From Aureimonas glaciei (GTDB lineage: Bacteria > Pseudomonadota > Alphaproteobacteria > Rhizobiales > Rhizobiaceae), in NCBI RefSeq assembly GCF_014643375.1, contig NZ_BMJJ01000017.1, forward strand, positions 1 through 64,000: DNA of 64,000 bases, written 5' to 3'. Numbering within the stretch: the first letter of the stretch is position 1; the number at the start of each line of letters is the position of its first letter. Shown here piece by piece: positions 12,620-22,848 of this stretch. The notes below the pieces were generated by a model. The model was not told the origin of the DNA and ran no database searches. It saw only the letters and a program-made list of their open reading frames with translations. A program made the translations under genes and the position numbers.

Positions 12620-13266
12620 GCTTTTTCTCCCGTCGCTTCCGTCCCGGCGGCGCTGCCGGCGGCACCGGCGAGGAAGGCCGAAGCGGCGTCGAGCTCTGTG
12701 TCGCGGATCTCATGTCCGCCGGGATGCCAGACCGTCTCGACCCCCGCGCCCTCAGCACCGAGGAAGTCGGCCAGCCGCTCGGTCAAGGCGGGCGGGCAGA
12801 TCGGATCGCGGCGTCCCGCCGTGATCAGGATTCGCGTCCCGTCCATCCCGGCGCCCGCCACGGGATCGAAGGGAATCAGCGGGTGCATCAGCACCGCCGC
12901 GTCGAACAGAGCGGGCTTGTCGAACAAGAGGGTGGACAGAATGTTGGCACCGTTGGAATAGCCGAGGCCGACGACGCGGCTCGGCCGGAGCTCGGCGATT
13001 TTGGCCGCGACGAAGGCCGCCATCTTGGCCGTCGCCCGGGAGAGATCGGCCCTGTCGTACTGCCCCTCGGCCTGGCGCCGGAAGAAGCGCGCCGCGCCCA
13101 TCTCGGCGACGTCGCCGCGCGGCGAAACGAGATGGGCGAAAGGCAGCATCTGGCGCCCGAGCGCAAAGAACTGCCGCTCGTCGCCGCCCGTCCCATGAAA
13201 GACGAACAGCAGCGGCGCCCCGGGCGCGGCGGTATGCTGCGCGTAATGATAAGTCTCCGATGACAT
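12616..13266 (-). CDS. Alpha/beta hydrolase (MhqD-like carboxylesterase)
   Basis: A 216-residue alpha/beta hydrolase. It has the oxyanion strand LLFVFHGTGGDERQFF, the nucleophile elbow GLGYSNGAN (Ser), an aspartate in TAGRRDPICP and the terminal histidine in HPGGHEI, the order of the phospholipase/carboxylesterase family to which MhqD belongs. It follows the MhqO-like dioxygenase, and MhqO-MhqD pairs are known in quinone and catechol stress responses. The ATG at 13266 is chosen because the family begins near ETYHY; a GTG at 13311 overlapping the dioxygenase stop (GTGA) is a real alternative and would give translational coupling. Confidence 0.85.
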   Translation of the reverse strand: MSSETYHYAQHTAAPGAPLLFVFHGTGGDERQFFALGRQMLPFAHLVSPRGDVAEMGAARFFRRQAEGQYDRADLSRATAKMAAFVAAKIAELRPSRVVGLGYSNGANILSTLLFDKPALFDAAVLMHPLIPFDPVAGAGMDGTRILITAGRRDPICPPALTERLADFLGAEGAGVETVWHPGGHEIRDTELDAASAFLAGAAGSAAGTEATGEKA

Positions 13267-13307
13267 TGGCACAGTATACCTCGTCGCAGGTTGAAAATCG
13301 ACAGACT

Positions 13308-14234
13308 TCACAGCGGAGGAAGATGGGCGGCAATCGCGGCACGGGAAGGCTCGTAGCGCGTCGGCAGCATCAATCCTTGTCCGAGACTGCTGCGGTCCTC
13401 GTCGCGTTCGAAGCCGGGCTCGTTCGTGGCGATCTCGAACAGCACGCCGCCGGGGGTGCGGAAGTAGATCGCCCAGAAATAGTCACGGTCGATCACCGGC
13501 GTCACCTGATGGCCGGTGTCGAGCAGCGCCTGGCGCACGGCAAGTTGCGTCTCGCGGTTTTCAACCGCGAAGGCGACATGGTGGACCGAGCCGGCACCCT
13601 GCCTTGCTGCGGGCGCGCTGGGCAGCGTCTCGATGTCGATGATGTCGGCGATGCCGCCGCCCTTCACCCGCATCCGCGTCACCGCGCCGGCCCGCTCGAC
13701 GGTCTCGTAGCCCATGAAGGTCAGGAGTTCGGTCGTCGCGCCGCCGTCGCGCAGCCGCAGCTGCACGGAGTGGAAGCCGCGGATGGCCGCATCCGCGTCG
13801 ACGCCGGCACCGAGGAAGGGCGTCCGGGTGTCGTCTTCGGTCTCGATCAGGGCAAATCCGTCGCCGTCGGGGCCGTCAAAATGCAGGCGTTCCGCGCCGA
13901 AGGCCGCGTCCCGGGACAGGCCGGAAACGCCGGCGTCGCCAAGGCGCGTCTCCCAGCGGCCGAGGCTGCCTTTGGGGACGGAGAAGGCGGTGGCGCCGAC
14001 TTCGCCCGCGCCGGGCCTGCCCTTCACGATGTGCGGGAAGGGAAAATAGGTCATTACCGAGCCGGGCGTGCCGACCTCGTCGCCGTAATAGAGATGGTAG
14101 ACGTCGGGGGCATCGAAGTTGACGGTCTTCTTCACCCGGCGCAGGCCGAGCGTCTCGGTGAAGAAGGCGTTGTTGTCGCGGGCATTGGCGGCCATCGACG
14201 TGACGTGATGAAGGCCCTTGATCTGGTCGAGCAT
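13308..14234 (-). CDS. Ring-cleaving dioxygenase (MhqO/LinE-like, VOC superfamily)
   Basis: A 308-residue two-module vicinal-oxygen-chelate protein. MLDQIKGLHHVTSMAANARDN supplies the first metal histidine; the second module has VHHVAFAVENRET and ends with the ligand glutamate in GGVLFEIATNEPGF. This is the MhqO/MhqA type of ring-cleaving dioxygenase acting on hydroquinone- or catechol-like compounds. The start at 14234 has GGAGA seven bases ahead; an upstream in-frame ATG at 14267 is less likely. It leads a three-gene reverse-strand unit with the hydrolase and GNAT genes. No MhqR-type MarR regulator lies nearby (the MarR gene at 58.4 kb is remote). Confidence 0.88.
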   Translation of the reverse strand: MLDQIKGLHHVTSMAANARDNNAFFTETLGLRRVKKTVNFDAPDVYHLYYGDEVGTPGSVMTYFPFPHIVKGRPGAGEVGATAFSVPKGSLGRWETRLGDAGVSGLSRDAAFGAERLHFDGPDGDGFALIETEDDTRTPFLGAGVDADAAIRGFHSVQLRLRDGGATTELLTFMGYETVERAGAVTRMRVKGGGIADIIDIETLPSAPAARQGAGSVHHVAFAVENRETQLAVRQALLDTGHQVTPVIDRDYFWAIYFRTPGGVLFEIATNEPGFERDEDRSSLGQGLMLPTRYEPSRAAIAAHLPPL

Positions 14235-14725
14235 GGAAGATCTCCGCTGATGGAACGTGACCCCCATTTGGCATCGAACGCCGTCCGCTCAAAGACGAGG
14301 GAATGCCGCCTGACTGTCAACGGCGCGTAGACAATGAGGCGATGTCGCCGGCCGAAAACGATCGGCGCGGCGTTCCCAGAATGCAGAAGACCTGAAAAAG
14401 CTCCATCGGGCCCTTCAACTTCGCGGCCTTCCTCCGTTTCCGTCTACGGATGGGTGAACAATCGCTCCTTCTGCGACGGGATGAAGGGGCGCTCACGCCG
14501 ACCCTCGCCTGACCTACCTCCCTCGCCCACCCGGAGGCCTCGTCGCCGCCGATTCGCTCCCCGCGGTTTCGACCGCCCAACCCGGCGGCCGTCTTGACGT
14601 TCTCCCTCCGAACCGTCTCTGAATGGCGCCTCACCCGAGGCGCAGCGCGCCGGCATGCCGCACGGCTTGCGCCTTTGGCGATTGCCGATAAAGATCGCAC
14701 GGCCGTGCAGGGAGACTTTTCGCCG
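14235..14725. other. Divergent intergenic region, no gene recognised
   Basis: About 490 bases between the divergent dioxygenase and ppk2 genes. Open frames here are short, mutually overlapping and arginine/proline-rich, with no ribosome-binding site, so I read it as non-coding. TTGACG at 14594 could be a -35 for ppk2 but no good -10 follows. A small palindrome, CGCCTC...GAGGCG, is at about 14627-14642. Confidence 0.5.
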
Positions 14726-15541
14726 ATGTCAAAGAAACCGACCGCGCCCACCATTGCCGGGCTCGACATGGGCAGCCGTCTGAAGGGCGGCACCTACGAG
14801 GACCGGCTGGCCGAGTTGCAGCAGACGCTGGTGAAGATCCAGCAGGCCTATCTCCACTCCGACCACAGTGCCATCGTCGTCTTCGAGGGCTGGGACGCCG
14901 CCGGCAAGGGCGGGGCGATCCGCCGCATGGCCAATGTCCTCGACCCGCGCGGCTTCAAGGTCTGGCCGATCGCCGCGCCGACGCCGGACGATCTTTCGCG
15001 TCACTATCTCTCCCGTTTCTGGGCGCGCCTGCCGGCCAAGGGCGAGATCGCCGTCTTCGACCGATCCTGGTACGGGCGCGTTCTCGTCGAGCGCGTCGAG
15101 GGTTTTGCCAGCCAGGCCGAATGGAAACGCGCCTATCGCGAGATCTGCGAATTCGAGAAGACGCTCAGCGACAACGGCACCCGCATCGTCAAGGTCTTTC
15201 TCGCCATCACCGCCGAGGAGCAGCTGAAGCGCTTTCTCAGCCGGATGGACGATCCGCTGAAGCGCTGGAAACTCAGCGTCGAGGATTTCCGCAACCGCGG
15301 CAAATGGAGCGGCTATGTCGAAGCGGCCGACGACATGTTCGCGAAAACCTCGACCGACCATGCCGTTTGGGACGTCATCCCGGCCAACCACAAGACCTTT
15401 GGCCGCGTGACGGCGCTGCAGACGATCGTCGACCGCCTGTCCCGGGGCATCGACCTGACGCCTCGCCCGCTCAGCCCCGAGGTCGCCGAGGAGGCGCGAC
15501 AGCTGGTGGAGGCGGAGGGACCGAAAGGCGACGAGGACTGA
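14726..15541 (+). CDS. ppk2: Polyphosphate kinase 2 family protein
   Basis: A 271-residue PPK2 enzyme, which moves phosphate between polyphosphate and nucleotides. It has the Walker A-like VVFEGWDAAGKGG (about residues 52-63), the PTPDDLSRHYLSRFW segment, the lid motif DRSWYGRVLVERVEG and a C-terminal RWKLSVEDFRNRGKW block, all diagnostic of PPK2. Which nucleotide it uses cannot be told from sequence. The ATG at 14726 has AGGGAGA upstream at somewhat long spacing; the open frame extends further back but that part is not family-like. It is followed after 93 bases by dctA. Confidence 0.9.
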   Translation: MSKKPTAPTIAGLDMGSRLKGGTYEDRLAELQQTLVKIQQAYLHSDHSAIVVFEGWDAAGKGGAIRRMANVLDPRGFKVWPIAAPTPDDLSRHYLSRFWARLPAKGEIAVFDRSWYGRVLVERVEGFASQAEWKRAYREICEFEKTLSDNGTRIVKVFLAITAEEQLKRFLSRMDDPLKRWKLSVEDFRNRGKWSGYVEAADDMFAKTSTDHAVWDVIPANHKTFGRVTALQTIVDRLSRGIDLTPRPLSPEVAEEARQLVEAEGPKGDED

Positions 15542-15634
15542 GAGGCGGTTGCCGCCGCCGCATGTTAAGTCTAACTGATGAAAACGGTTTCGGGCCGGCC
15601 ATGACCGGCCCGAGCGAATTCATCGAGGACAGAC

Positions 15635-16966
15635 ATGGACATCCAGACCCTCCCCGCGGGCGCCGCACCCGCCGGCCGCAAGCCGCTTTATCGCCAGCTC
15701 TACGTCCAGGTGGTCGCCGCGATCCTGATCGGCATCGCGCTGGGGCATTTCTATCCCGCCATCGGCGAAAGCATGAAGCCCTTCGGCGACGGCTTCATTC
15801 GCCTGGTGAAGATGATCATCGCGCCGGTGATCTTCCTGACGGTGGCGACTGGCATCGCGGCGATGAGCGATCTTGGCAAGGTCGGCCGCGTCGTCGGCAA
15901 GGCGATGATCTACTTCCTCACCTTCTCGACGCTGGCCCTCGTCATCGGCCTCGTCGTCGCCAATCTGGTCCAGCCCGGCGCCGGCCTCAACATCGACCCG
16001 GCCTCGCTCGATGCCGCCGCCGTCGCCGACTACAGTTCGAAGGCGCACGAGCAGACGATCACCGGCTTCCTGATGAACATCATCCCGACGACCATCGTCG
16101 GCGCCTTCGCTTCCGGCGACATCCTGCAGGTGCTGTTCTTCGCGGTCCTGTTCGGCATCGCGCTGGCCATGGTCGGCGAGAAGGGCGCGCCGGTGCTGAC
16201 CTTCCTGCAGGCGCTGTCGGCGCCGATCTTCAAGCTCGTAGCCATCCTGATGAAGGCCGCCCCGATCGGCGCCTTCGGCGCCATGGCCTTCACCATCGGC
16301 AAATACGGCATCGGCTCGGTCGCCAACCTCGCCATGCTGGTCGGCACCTTCTACCTCACGGCTCTCCTCTTCGTCGTCGTGGTGCTCGGCCTCGTCTGCC
16401 GCTACAACGGCTTCTCCATCTTCGCGCTCTTGCGCTACATCAAGGAGGAGCTGCTGCTCGTCCTCGGCACCTCGTCCTCGGAGGCGGCGCTGCCGACGCT
16501 GACGGAAAAGATGGAATATGCCGGCGCGCAGAAATCGGTCGTCGGCCTCGTCATCCCGACCGGCTACTCCTTCAACCTCGACGGCACCAACATCTACATG
16601 ACGCTGGCGGCCCTGTTTATCGCCCAGGCGACGAACATCGACCTGACCCTCGGCGAGCAGGTGCTCCTCCTCCTCGTCGCCATGCTGTCGTCGAAGGGCG
16701 CGGCCGGCATTACCGGCGCGGGCTTCATCACGCTGGCCGCCACGCTTTCGGTCGTGCCGTCGGTGCCGGTCGCCGGCATGGCGCTGATCCTCGGCGTCGA
16801 CCGCTTCATGTCGGAATGCCGGGCGCTGACCAATCTCGTCGGCAATGCGGTCGCGACCCTCGTCGTCGCCCGCTGGGAAGGCGCGCTCGACGAGGAGCAG
16901 CTGCACAAGGTGCTGGGCTCGCCGCGTGAGCGCGAACTCGCCGCGGCCGCCGCCGCCGCGGAATAG
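15635..16966 (+). CDS. dctA: C4-dicarboxylate transporter DctA
   Basis: A 443-residue sodium- or proton-coupled dicarboxylate symporter (DAACS family) for succinate, fumarate and malate. It shows several transmembrane segments, the serine-rich re-entrant loop [14 protein letters not shown], the [14 protein letters not shown] motif and [13 protein letters not shown], all classical DctA signatures. Rhizobial dctA is usually controlled by DctB-DctD through sigma-54, but no dctBD pair and no TGGCAC-N5-TTGC site is visible here. A perfect inverted repeat, CGGGCCGG...CCGGCCCG (15591-15612), sits in the leader 23 bases before the ATG; its role is unknown. Confidence 0.95.
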   Translation: MDIQTLPAGAAPAGRKPLYRQLYVQVVAAILIGIALGHFYPAIGESMKPFGDGFIRLVKMIIAPVIFLTVATGIAAMSDLGKVGRVVGKAMIYFLTFSTLALVIGLVVANLVQPGAGLNIDPASLDAAAVADYSSKAHEQTITGFLMNIIPTTIVGAFASGDILQVLFFAVLFGIALAMVGEKGAPVLTFLQALSAPIFKLVAILMKAAPIGAFGAMAFTIGKYGIGSVANLAMLVGTFYLTALLFVVVVLGLVCRYNGFSIFALLRYIKEELLLVLGTSSSEAALPTLTEKMEYAGAQKSVVGLVIPTGYSFNLDGTNIYMTLAALFIAQATNIDLTLGEQVLLLLVAMLSSKGAAGITGAGFITLAATLSVVPSVPVAGMALILGVDRFMSECRALTNLVGNAVATLVVARWEGALDEEQLHKVLGSPRERELAAAAAAAE

Positions 16967-17054
16967 ACGGAGCGCATCGACGTTTCGCGCCGTGCCGACC
17001 CCGCGTGCTCGGGCAGGCACGGCATGAGGGGCCCGGCGCGGTCGCCGGCGGGAA

Positions 17055-18383
17055 TCAGAAACCGCCGTCGAGGGTGATCGGGCTGCCGTCGGTGAAGCGC
17101 GCGAAGCGGAAGGGCGTGGGATCGACGACGGGCGTGTCGCCCGCGACCAGCTCGGCCATCAGCTTTCCCGCGCCCGGACCGAGGCCAAAGCCGTGGCCGG
17201 AAAAGCCGGTGGCGACGAAGAAGCCTGGCAGGGCGGCGACGTCCGAGATGACCGGCACGGCGTCCGGCGTCACGTCGATCAGCCCGCCCCAGCGCTGCAC
17301 CTCGCGCGCCGCGGCGAAGGCCGGATGCAGCCGGCGGAAGGCCGCCATCGCCGCCTCCAGAAGTTTTGCATCGGGCTCGGGATCGAGGATCCGGGTTTCC
17401 TCGAAAGGCGAGACCCTGTCCGCCGCCCAGCGCCTCTTCTGCCGGAGCTCGTCGACGAACCGTCGGGAGAGCCGGAGTTTCAGTCCCTTATGCTCACTCT
17501 TCAGGGCCGGGAGGAAGGCGGAGAACAGGCGGAACGCATCCGGGGTGATGTCGAAGGTCGAGAGTCCGCCATGGGCGAGGCTGTAGCCGCCGTCGGCGCG
17601 CTTGCGGAACCCGTAATCGCTGCCGGCGGCCGAGATCTCCGGCCCGCCCTCGATCGGCGCGGTGCGCAGCACCGAGCCCAGCACTTTCAGCTGCGGCAGG
17701 TCGAGATCCATGTTGCCGCAGAACAGCCGCGACCAGGCGCCGCCGGCCAGCACCACGGCACCCGCGGCAATGGTCCCGCTTTCGGTCACGACGCCCGAGA
17801 CGCGCCCGGCCGTCGTCTCCACCGCGCGCACCGCGCAATTCGTCAGCACCGTGCCGCCGCCGGCGATTACCGCCCGGGCGATGGCGGGTGCGGCGCGCGC
17901 CGGCTCCGCCCGGCCGTCGCCCGGCGTGTACAGGGCGCCGGCGAAATCGCCGGTGGGGCCGGGCATCAGGGCCCGCAACTCGTCTGCCGTCAGGATCCGC
18001 GAGCCGAGCTGATGGATCCTCGAATGCTCGAGCCAGGGCGCGTGCGCGTCCAGTTTGTCCTGAGTGGCAGCGGGATAGGCGATGCCGCAGGTCCGAAAGC
18101 CGACATCGTGGCCGACGAGCCCCTCCATCCGCTTCCAGAGTCGCAGGCTCTCCTGGATCAGCGGAATCTCGCGCGCGTCGCGGCCCATGGCGCGGCACCA
18201 GCCCCAGTTGCGGCTCGACTGCTCGCCGGCAATGACGCCCTTTTCGCACAGCGCGACGCGAAAACCCTTCTGCTGAAGGAAGAGCGCGGTGCTGACGCCG
18301 ACGATGCCTCCGCCGATAACGACGACGTCAACGGGGCCGGGCAGGACATTCGGGGTGGCGACGGAATCGACTTCGGGGGACAC
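17055..18383 (-). CDS. FAD-dependent oxidoreductase (DAO family)
   Basis: A 442-residue flavoprotein of the D-amino-acid-oxidase/glycine-oxidase superfamily. The dinucleotide-binding motif VDVVVIGGGIVGVSTALFL is at about residues 18-36, and the C-terminal FAD-contact block is FFVATGFSGHGFGLGPGAG. SSRNWGWCRAMGRD near residue 56 is typical of the rhizobial subgroup annotated as amine or amino-acid oxidases or dehydrogenases; the substrate cannot be named. There is no signal peptide, so it is cytoplasmic. The gene is divergent from the Tat-exported hydrolase at 18491, leaving about 107 bases for both promoters. Confidence 0.88.
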   Translation of the reverse strand: MSPEVDSVATPNVLPGPVDVVVIGGGIVGVSTALFLQQKGFRVALCEKGVIAGEQSSRNWGWCRAMGRDAREIPLIQESLRLWKRMEGLVGHDVGFRTCGIAYPAATQDKLDAHAPWLEHSRIHQLGSRILTADELRALMPGPTGDFAGALYTPGDGRAEPARAAPAIARAVIAGGGTVLTNCAVRAVETTAGRVSGVVTESGTIAAGAVVLAGGAWSRLFCGNMDLDLPQLKVLGSVLRTAPIEGGPEISAAGSDYGFRKRADGGYSLAHGGLSTFDITPDAFRLFSAFLPALKSEHKGLKLRLSRRFVDELRQKRRWAADRVSPFEETRILDPEPDAKLLEAAMAAFRRLHPAFAAAREVQRWGGLIDVTPDAVPVISDVAALPGFFVATGFSGHGFGLGPGAGKLMAELVAGDTPVVDPTPFRFARFTDGSPITLDGGF

Positions 18384-18490
18384 GACAAGACCTCAAGCCT
18401 GCGGCAGGAAGGCGCCGGGTTTCGCGGCGCCGCCGGCCACCCTAGGTGAAGACCGGGACGCGGCGGAAGCCCCGTCGGTGGAGGAGAGAA

Positions 18491-19465
18491 ATGATGCTGA
18501 TCGACCGGCGCCAGCTGCTCGGCCTTGCCACGCTCGCCGCACTGGCCGGGCCCGCGCGGGCATGGGCCCCTGCGGCGCTGGAAATCGTGCCGCTCTGGCC
18601 GGACGGGCCGCCGGAGGCAGGGCGATTTTCTCGCGCCGAGACGAGGGACGGGCTGGGCGCGCCGCAGGCCGTCCGGGGGCCGCGGCTCGTGGTCTACCGG
18701 CCGGCGCATCCCTCGGGAACGCGGCCAGCCGTGGTGGATCTCGGCGGGACGGCGGTCATCGTCGTCGGCGGCGGCGATGGCCGAATGGGGGCGGGGGCCG
18801 AGAGCGAGCCGGCCTGCCGCTGGCTGCAATCGCAAGGCATCACCGCCTTCGAGCTGATCCATCGCCTCCCCGGCGATGGCTGGCCCGCGGCGGCGCCTTT
18901 CGAGGACGCAAGGCGCGCCATGCGGATCGTGCGGTCGCGGGCCGCGGCCGAGGGATTTTCCCGAATCGGCCTCATCGGCTTTTCCAGCGGCGCGCATCTC
19001 GCCGGAATGACCACGGTGCGCCCGGATGAAGATCTGGGCTCAAGGCTCGACGCCATCGACGCCCTGTCGGCCCGGCCCGATTTCGCCGCGCTGGTCTATC
19101 CCGTGCTGTCGATGATGCCGACCGTGGACGGCACGGGCGCGCGCCGCGCGCTTCTCGGGGACAATCCCGGCCGGCGCGAGAGCGAGGCCTTTTCGGTCGA
19201 GCGCCATGTCGACGCCGGGACCCCGCCCGTCTTCCTCGCGCATTCCGCCGACGATCCGCTGGCGCCGATCGACCACAGCCTGATGATGTTCAATGCCCTG
19301 CGAACGACTGGCATCCCCGCCGCGCTGCATGTCTTTTCCCAGGGCGGGCATGGCTGGGGGATGGGGCGCGCCGGAACCGAAACCGCGGCCTGGCCGGGCC
19401 TTCTGGCGGCCTGGCTCGGCGAAATGGCGGAAGGCGCGCCCGTCCACCCGCCCTCGCTCGCCTGA
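18491..19465 (+). CDS. Tat-exported alpha/beta hydrolase (acetyl-esterase/xylanase-like)
   Basis: A 324-residue hydrolase with a twin-arginine signal: MMLIDRRQLLGLATLAALAG, with Ala-X-Ala cleavage around ARAWA. The mature part has the nucleophile elbow LIGFSSGAHLAGM, an acid residue in HSADDPLAP and the catalytic histidine in SQGGHGWGMG, the order of the acetyl-esterase/lipase family that removes acyl groups from sugars. The ATG at 18491 follows GGAGGAGAG at good spacing; the open frame reaches back to 18446 but adds only a basic run. The product should act in the periplasm. Substrate unknown. Confidence 0.85.
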   Translation: MMLIDRRQLLGLATLAALAGPARAWAPAALEIVPLWPDGPPEAGRFSRAETRDGLGAPQAVRGPRLVVYRPAHPSGTRPAVVDLGGTAVIVVGGGDGRMGAGAESEPACRWLQSQGITAFELIHRLPGDGWPAAAPFEDARRAMRIVRSRAAAEGFSRIGLIGFSSGAHLAGMTTVRPDEDLGSRLDAIDALSARPDFAALVYPVLSMMPTVDGTGARRALLGDNPGRRESEAFSVERHVDAGTPPVFLAHSADDPLAPIDHSLMMFNALRTTGIPAALHVFSQGGHGWGMGRAGTETAAWPGLLAAWLGEMAEGAPVHPPSLA

Positions 19466-19551
19466 GCCTTTCCGCCGCCGTGACAGGGGAGGCGGAAAGG
19501 AGCGGGTCGGGTGGCCGTGCGGCTGTCAGGCTGCGGCCGACGCGGGAAGAA

Positions 19552-20157
19552 TCAGGCCCAGGGCCGTTCGGCGGCGTTCTTCGCCTCAAAATTTTCGATG
19601 CTCGTGCCTTTTTCCAGGGTCAGGCCGATGTCGTCGAGGCCGTTCAGGAGGCAGTGCTTGCGGAACGGATCGATGTCGAAATGGATCATGCCGCCGTCGG
19701 GTCCGCGGATTTCCTGCGCCTCGAGGTCGACGGAAATCCGCGCATTGGCGCCGCGCTCGGCGTCGTCCATCAACAGTTCCAGCTGCTCGGGCGTGACGCG
19801 GATCGGCAAAATGCCGTTCTTGAAGCAGTTGTTGTAAAAGATGTCGGCGAACGAGGTCGAGATCACGCAGCGGATGCCGAAGTCGAGCAGGGCCCAGGGG
19901 GCGTGCTCGCGCGACGAGCCGCAGCCGAAATTGTCGCCGGTGACGAGGATTTCGGCGCCGCGATAGGCGGGCTTGTTGAGCACGAAGTCGGGATTGTCCG
20001 AGCCGTCGGCCTGGTAGCGCAGCTCGGCGAAGAGGCCCTTGCCGAGGCCGGTGCGGGCGATCGTCTTCAGATAGTCCTTGGGAATGATCATGTCGGTGTC
20101 GATGTTGACGATCGGCATCGGCGCCGCGACGCCCGTCAGGCGATCGAATTTCTGCAT
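19552..20157 (-). CDS. leuD: 3-isopropylmalate dehydratase small subunit LeuD
   Basis: A 201-residue small subunit of isopropylmalate isomerase (leucine synthesis). It begins [20 protein letters not shown], continues with [16 protein letters not shown], and carries the swivel-domain [17 protein letters not shown] signature. Length matches the family. The start at 20157 is preceded by AGGACAGGGAC; the in-frame extension to 20340 does not resemble LeuD. LeuC is not in the window, and leuB lies 13.5 kb away, so the pathway genes are scattered as is usual in Rhizobiales. Confidence 0.96.
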   Translation of the reverse strand: MQKFDRLTGVAAPMPIVNIDTDMIIPKDYLKTIARTGLGKGLFAELRYQADGSDNPDFVLNKPAYRGAEILVTGDNFGCGSSREHAPWALLDFGIRCVISTSFADIFYNNCFKNGILPIRVTPEQLELLMDDAERGANARISVDLEAQEIRGPDGGMIHFDIDPFRKHCLLNGLDDIGLTLEKGTSIENFEAKNAAERPWA

Positions 20158-20344
20158 GTCCCTGTCCTCTTGGCTTGCTCGTTCGTGCCGCAAAGATAGC
20201 AGGTCCTCAGCGCCCGGCAAATGTCGGACCACCGCGGGCAGGCTTTCGTCATACCGGCTCGTGCGGCATTGACGTAAACGGAAGACAATTTCGCTTTCCC
20301 GCCATCTCATGTATTCAGGATGGAAAAAACGGGAGGGCACGCAA

Positions 20345-22015
20345 ATGCAGAGACCATGGCTGGCACATTATCCGGAAGGGATCGCGGCGGATCTGCCGCC
20401 TTATTCCTACCGTTCGCTGTCCGACCTTCTGGTCGAGGCCTTCGCGCGGCACGGCGCGAAACCCGCCTTCCGCTTTATGGGCACCACGCTCAGCTTCGCC
20501 GAGCTCGACGCGCAGTCGCAGGTGCTCGCCGCCTATCTGCAGTCGCTGGGGTTGGCCAAGGGCGACCGCGTGGCGCTGATGATGCCGAACGTGCCGCAAT
20601 ATCCCGTCGCCGTGGCCGCGGTGCTGCGCGCCGGCATGGTGGTCGTGAACACCAACCCGCTCTACACGCCGCGCGAACTCGAGCACCAGCTGAGCGATTC
20701 CGGCGCCAAGGCGATCATCGTCCTCGAGAACATGGCGGCGACGCTGGAGGCCTGCGCGGCGCACATCACCCTGCCGCACATCGTCGTCACCTCGATCGGC
20801 GACATGCTGCCGATCCTGAAGGGGACGGTCGTCAACTTCGTGCTGCGGCATGTGAAGAAGCTGGTGCCGGCCTTCAACCTGCCGCAGGCGGTGCGCTGGA
20901 AGGCGGCGATGGCCAAGGGGCGCGCCGGGCGCTTCACCCCGGCCTCGGCCGGGCTCGATGACATCGCGGCGCTGCAATATACCGGCGGCACCACGGGCGT
21001 CTCGAAGGGCGCCATGCTCCTCCACCGCAACGTCATCGCCAATGTGCTGCAGACCGAGACCTGGCACGCCCCGGCGATGCGGCGCATCCCGGCCGGCGAG
21101 CAGGTGCTGACCGTCTGCGCCCTGCCGCTCTACCATATCTTCGGTTTCACCGTGAACATGATGCTGGCCATGCGGACCGGCGGCTGCAACCTCCTCATCC
21201 TCAACCCGCGCGACATCGCCGCGACGCTGAAGGAACTGCAGCAGCACCGTTTTCACTGTTTTCCCGCGGTCAACACCCTGTTCGGGGCGCTGGCGCGCCA
21301 CCCCGATGCGACGAAGGTCGACTGGTCGAACCTGCGCCTTTCCGTCGGCGGCGGCATGGCGGTGCAGTCGGCGACGGCCAAACTCTGGCTGGAGACGACG
21401 GGCTGCGCCATCGTCGAGGGCTACGGCCTGTCGGAAACCGCGCCCTCGGCCTGCTGCAATCCCGTGGATGCCACCGCCTATACCGGCACGATCGGCTATC
21501 CCCTGCCGTCGACCGAATTGAAGATCATCGACGACGACGGCCGGGAATTGCCGATGGGCGAGCGCGGCGAGATCGCTATTCGCGGCCCGCAGGTGATGGC
21601 CGGCTACTGGAACCGGCCGGACGAGACGGCGCGGGTGATGACCGAGGACGGCTTCTTCAAGAGCGGCGACATCGGCGTGATGGACGAAAACGGCGCCTTC
21701 TGCATCGTCGACCGGAAGAAGGACATGATCAACGTCTCCGGCTTCAACGTCTATCCGAACGAGATCGAGGACGTCGTCACGCGCCTGAAGGGCGTGGCGG
21801 AGGCTGCCGCCATCGGCGTCGCCGATGCCGATTCCGGCGAGGCGGTGAAGCTCTTCGTCGTGCGCAACGATCCCGGGCTGACGGCCGAGGCGGTGAAGAG
21901 TTTTTGCAAGGCGGAACTCACCGGCTACAAACGGCCAAAACATGTCGAGTTCCGCGACGAGCTGCCGAAGACGAATGTCGGCAAGGTGCTGCGCCGAAAG
22001 CTGCGCGACGCCTGA
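20345..22015 (+). CDS. fadD: Long-chain fatty-acid-CoA ligase
   Basis: A 556-residue AMP-forming acyl-CoA synthetase, which activates fatty acids to acyl-CoA. The P-loop-like motif [16 protein letters not shown] is near residue 205, the adenylate motif is [10 protein letters not shown], and the hinge and lysine region is [16 protein letters not shown] ... [15 protein letters not shown]. Size and the [13 protein letters not shown] segment fit FadD rather than acetyl-CoA synthetase. The ATG at 20345 follows GGGAGGGC at good spacing. It is divergent from leuD and monocistronic; the initiator tRNA gene follows about 415 bases later. Confidence 0.93.
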   Translation: MQRPWLAHYPEGIAADLPPYSYRSLSDLLVEAFARHGAKPAFRFMGTTLSFAELDAQSQVLAAYLQSLGLAKGDRVALMMPNVPQYPVAVAAVLRAGMVVVNTNPLYTPRELEHQLSDSGAKAIIVLENMAATLEACAAHITLPHIVVTSIGDMLPILKGTVVNFVLRHVKKLVPAFNLPQAVRWKAAMAKGRAGRFTPASAGLDDIAALQYTGGTTGVSKGAMLLHRNVIANVLQTETWHAPAMRRIPAGEQVLTVCALPLYHIFGFTVNMMLAMRTGGCNLLILNPRDIAATLKELQQHRFHCFPAVNTLFGALARHPDATKVDWSNLRLSVGGGMAVQSATAKLWLETTGCAIVEGYGLSETAPSACCNPVDATAYTGTIGYPLPSTELKIIDDDGRELPMGERGEIAIRGPQVMAGYWNRPDETARVMTEDGFFKSGDIGVMDENGAFCIVDRKKDMINVSGFNVYPNEIEDVVTRLKGVAEAAAIGVADADSGEAVKLFVVRNDPGLTAEAVKSFCKAELTGYKRPKHVEFRDELPKTNVGKVLRRKLRDA

Positions 22016-22431
22016 GGCGCACGGCTCTCTGGGCCGGCCTTCGACCGCCGGGAGATACGGCCGCGATGTCCGGACACCGGCGAAGGCCGGATGTTCGACG
22101 CAAGCGCGATCGACGGCCGCCGAACCCTTTCGGCCGCCGATCCGGCCTTTAGCGAGAGCGAGAGGCTCGCAGGCGCAGTTCTTGGCTGCACCAGGGGCCT
22201 ACAACCCTTGCTCCGATTACCATGGGCGCCCGGAACAGCGGATTTGCCTTTTGCGTCGCGATGGGCTCTATTTTCGCCAGGTCATGCACGACGGCGGCAC
22301 CACCCCGGGGCCGCCGGACGAAATTGTCGTCTTACCTTCACATTTCCCCTTTTCATTCCGGCCGATGTCGCCTATATCCACCTCACCGGAGACGAAGCGC
22401 TCGGCAACGAGCGGCACAGTCGACGCCGTGG
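22016..22431. other. Intergenic region upstream of tRNA-fMet
   Basis: No protein gene is recognised in this 415-base stretch. The last 90 bases are AT-richer and hold a plausible tRNA promoter: TTTTCA at 22350-22355, a 17-base spacer, and TATATC at 22373-22378. That would start transcription about 47 bases ahead of the tRNA. Confidence 0.5.
22350..22378 (+). promoter_or_regulatory. Probable promoter of tRNA-fMet
   Basis: TTTTCA, a 17-base spacer and TATATC form the best -35/-10 pair ahead of the tRNA, in an unusually AT-rich patch. This is an inference from consensus similarity only. Confidence 0.4.
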
Positions 22432-22508
<77 letters not shown>

Positions 22509-22513
22509 AATTT

Positions 22514-22557
22514 AACCCGTCGGATCAGCCTTTTAGGTTTGGTCCGGCGGGTTTTTT
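22514..22557 (+). terminator. Terminator of tRNA-fMet
   Basis: AACCCGTCGGATC pairs with GGTCCGGCGGGTT (13 bp with two G-T pairs), followed by a run of T's. It begins six bases after the tRNA CCA end. Confidence 0.8.
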
Positions 22558-22848
22558 GTTGTCGCGGACGGCAGTCGCGGCCAGGTCGGTCGTGTGGTTG
22601 ATTGGCAGCTGGGTGCGCGGCGACTGACGTTGGAATGCGTCCGGCAATGGGGGTTCGCAAACACCGATGGCGGCGACGGGCCATCACGCCTGACGCTTTC
22701 TGAGGACCGCGTCGAGACGGCACCGCGGCGGATGCGGGCCTTGCTGACCTGTCCCTCTCCCCGTTAGCATCCCACACCGGGAAGCTCCTCGACCCTGTTC
22801 GTTGCGGCGCGATTTCGCCGCCAGACCCAAGGGCACAGGAAAGTACTG

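Noticed and set aside
15542-15634. Sigma-54/DctD promoter for dctA
   Set aside because: Expected from rhizobial dctA, but no TGGCAC-N5-TTGC site is present in the leader and no dctBD genes are adjacent.
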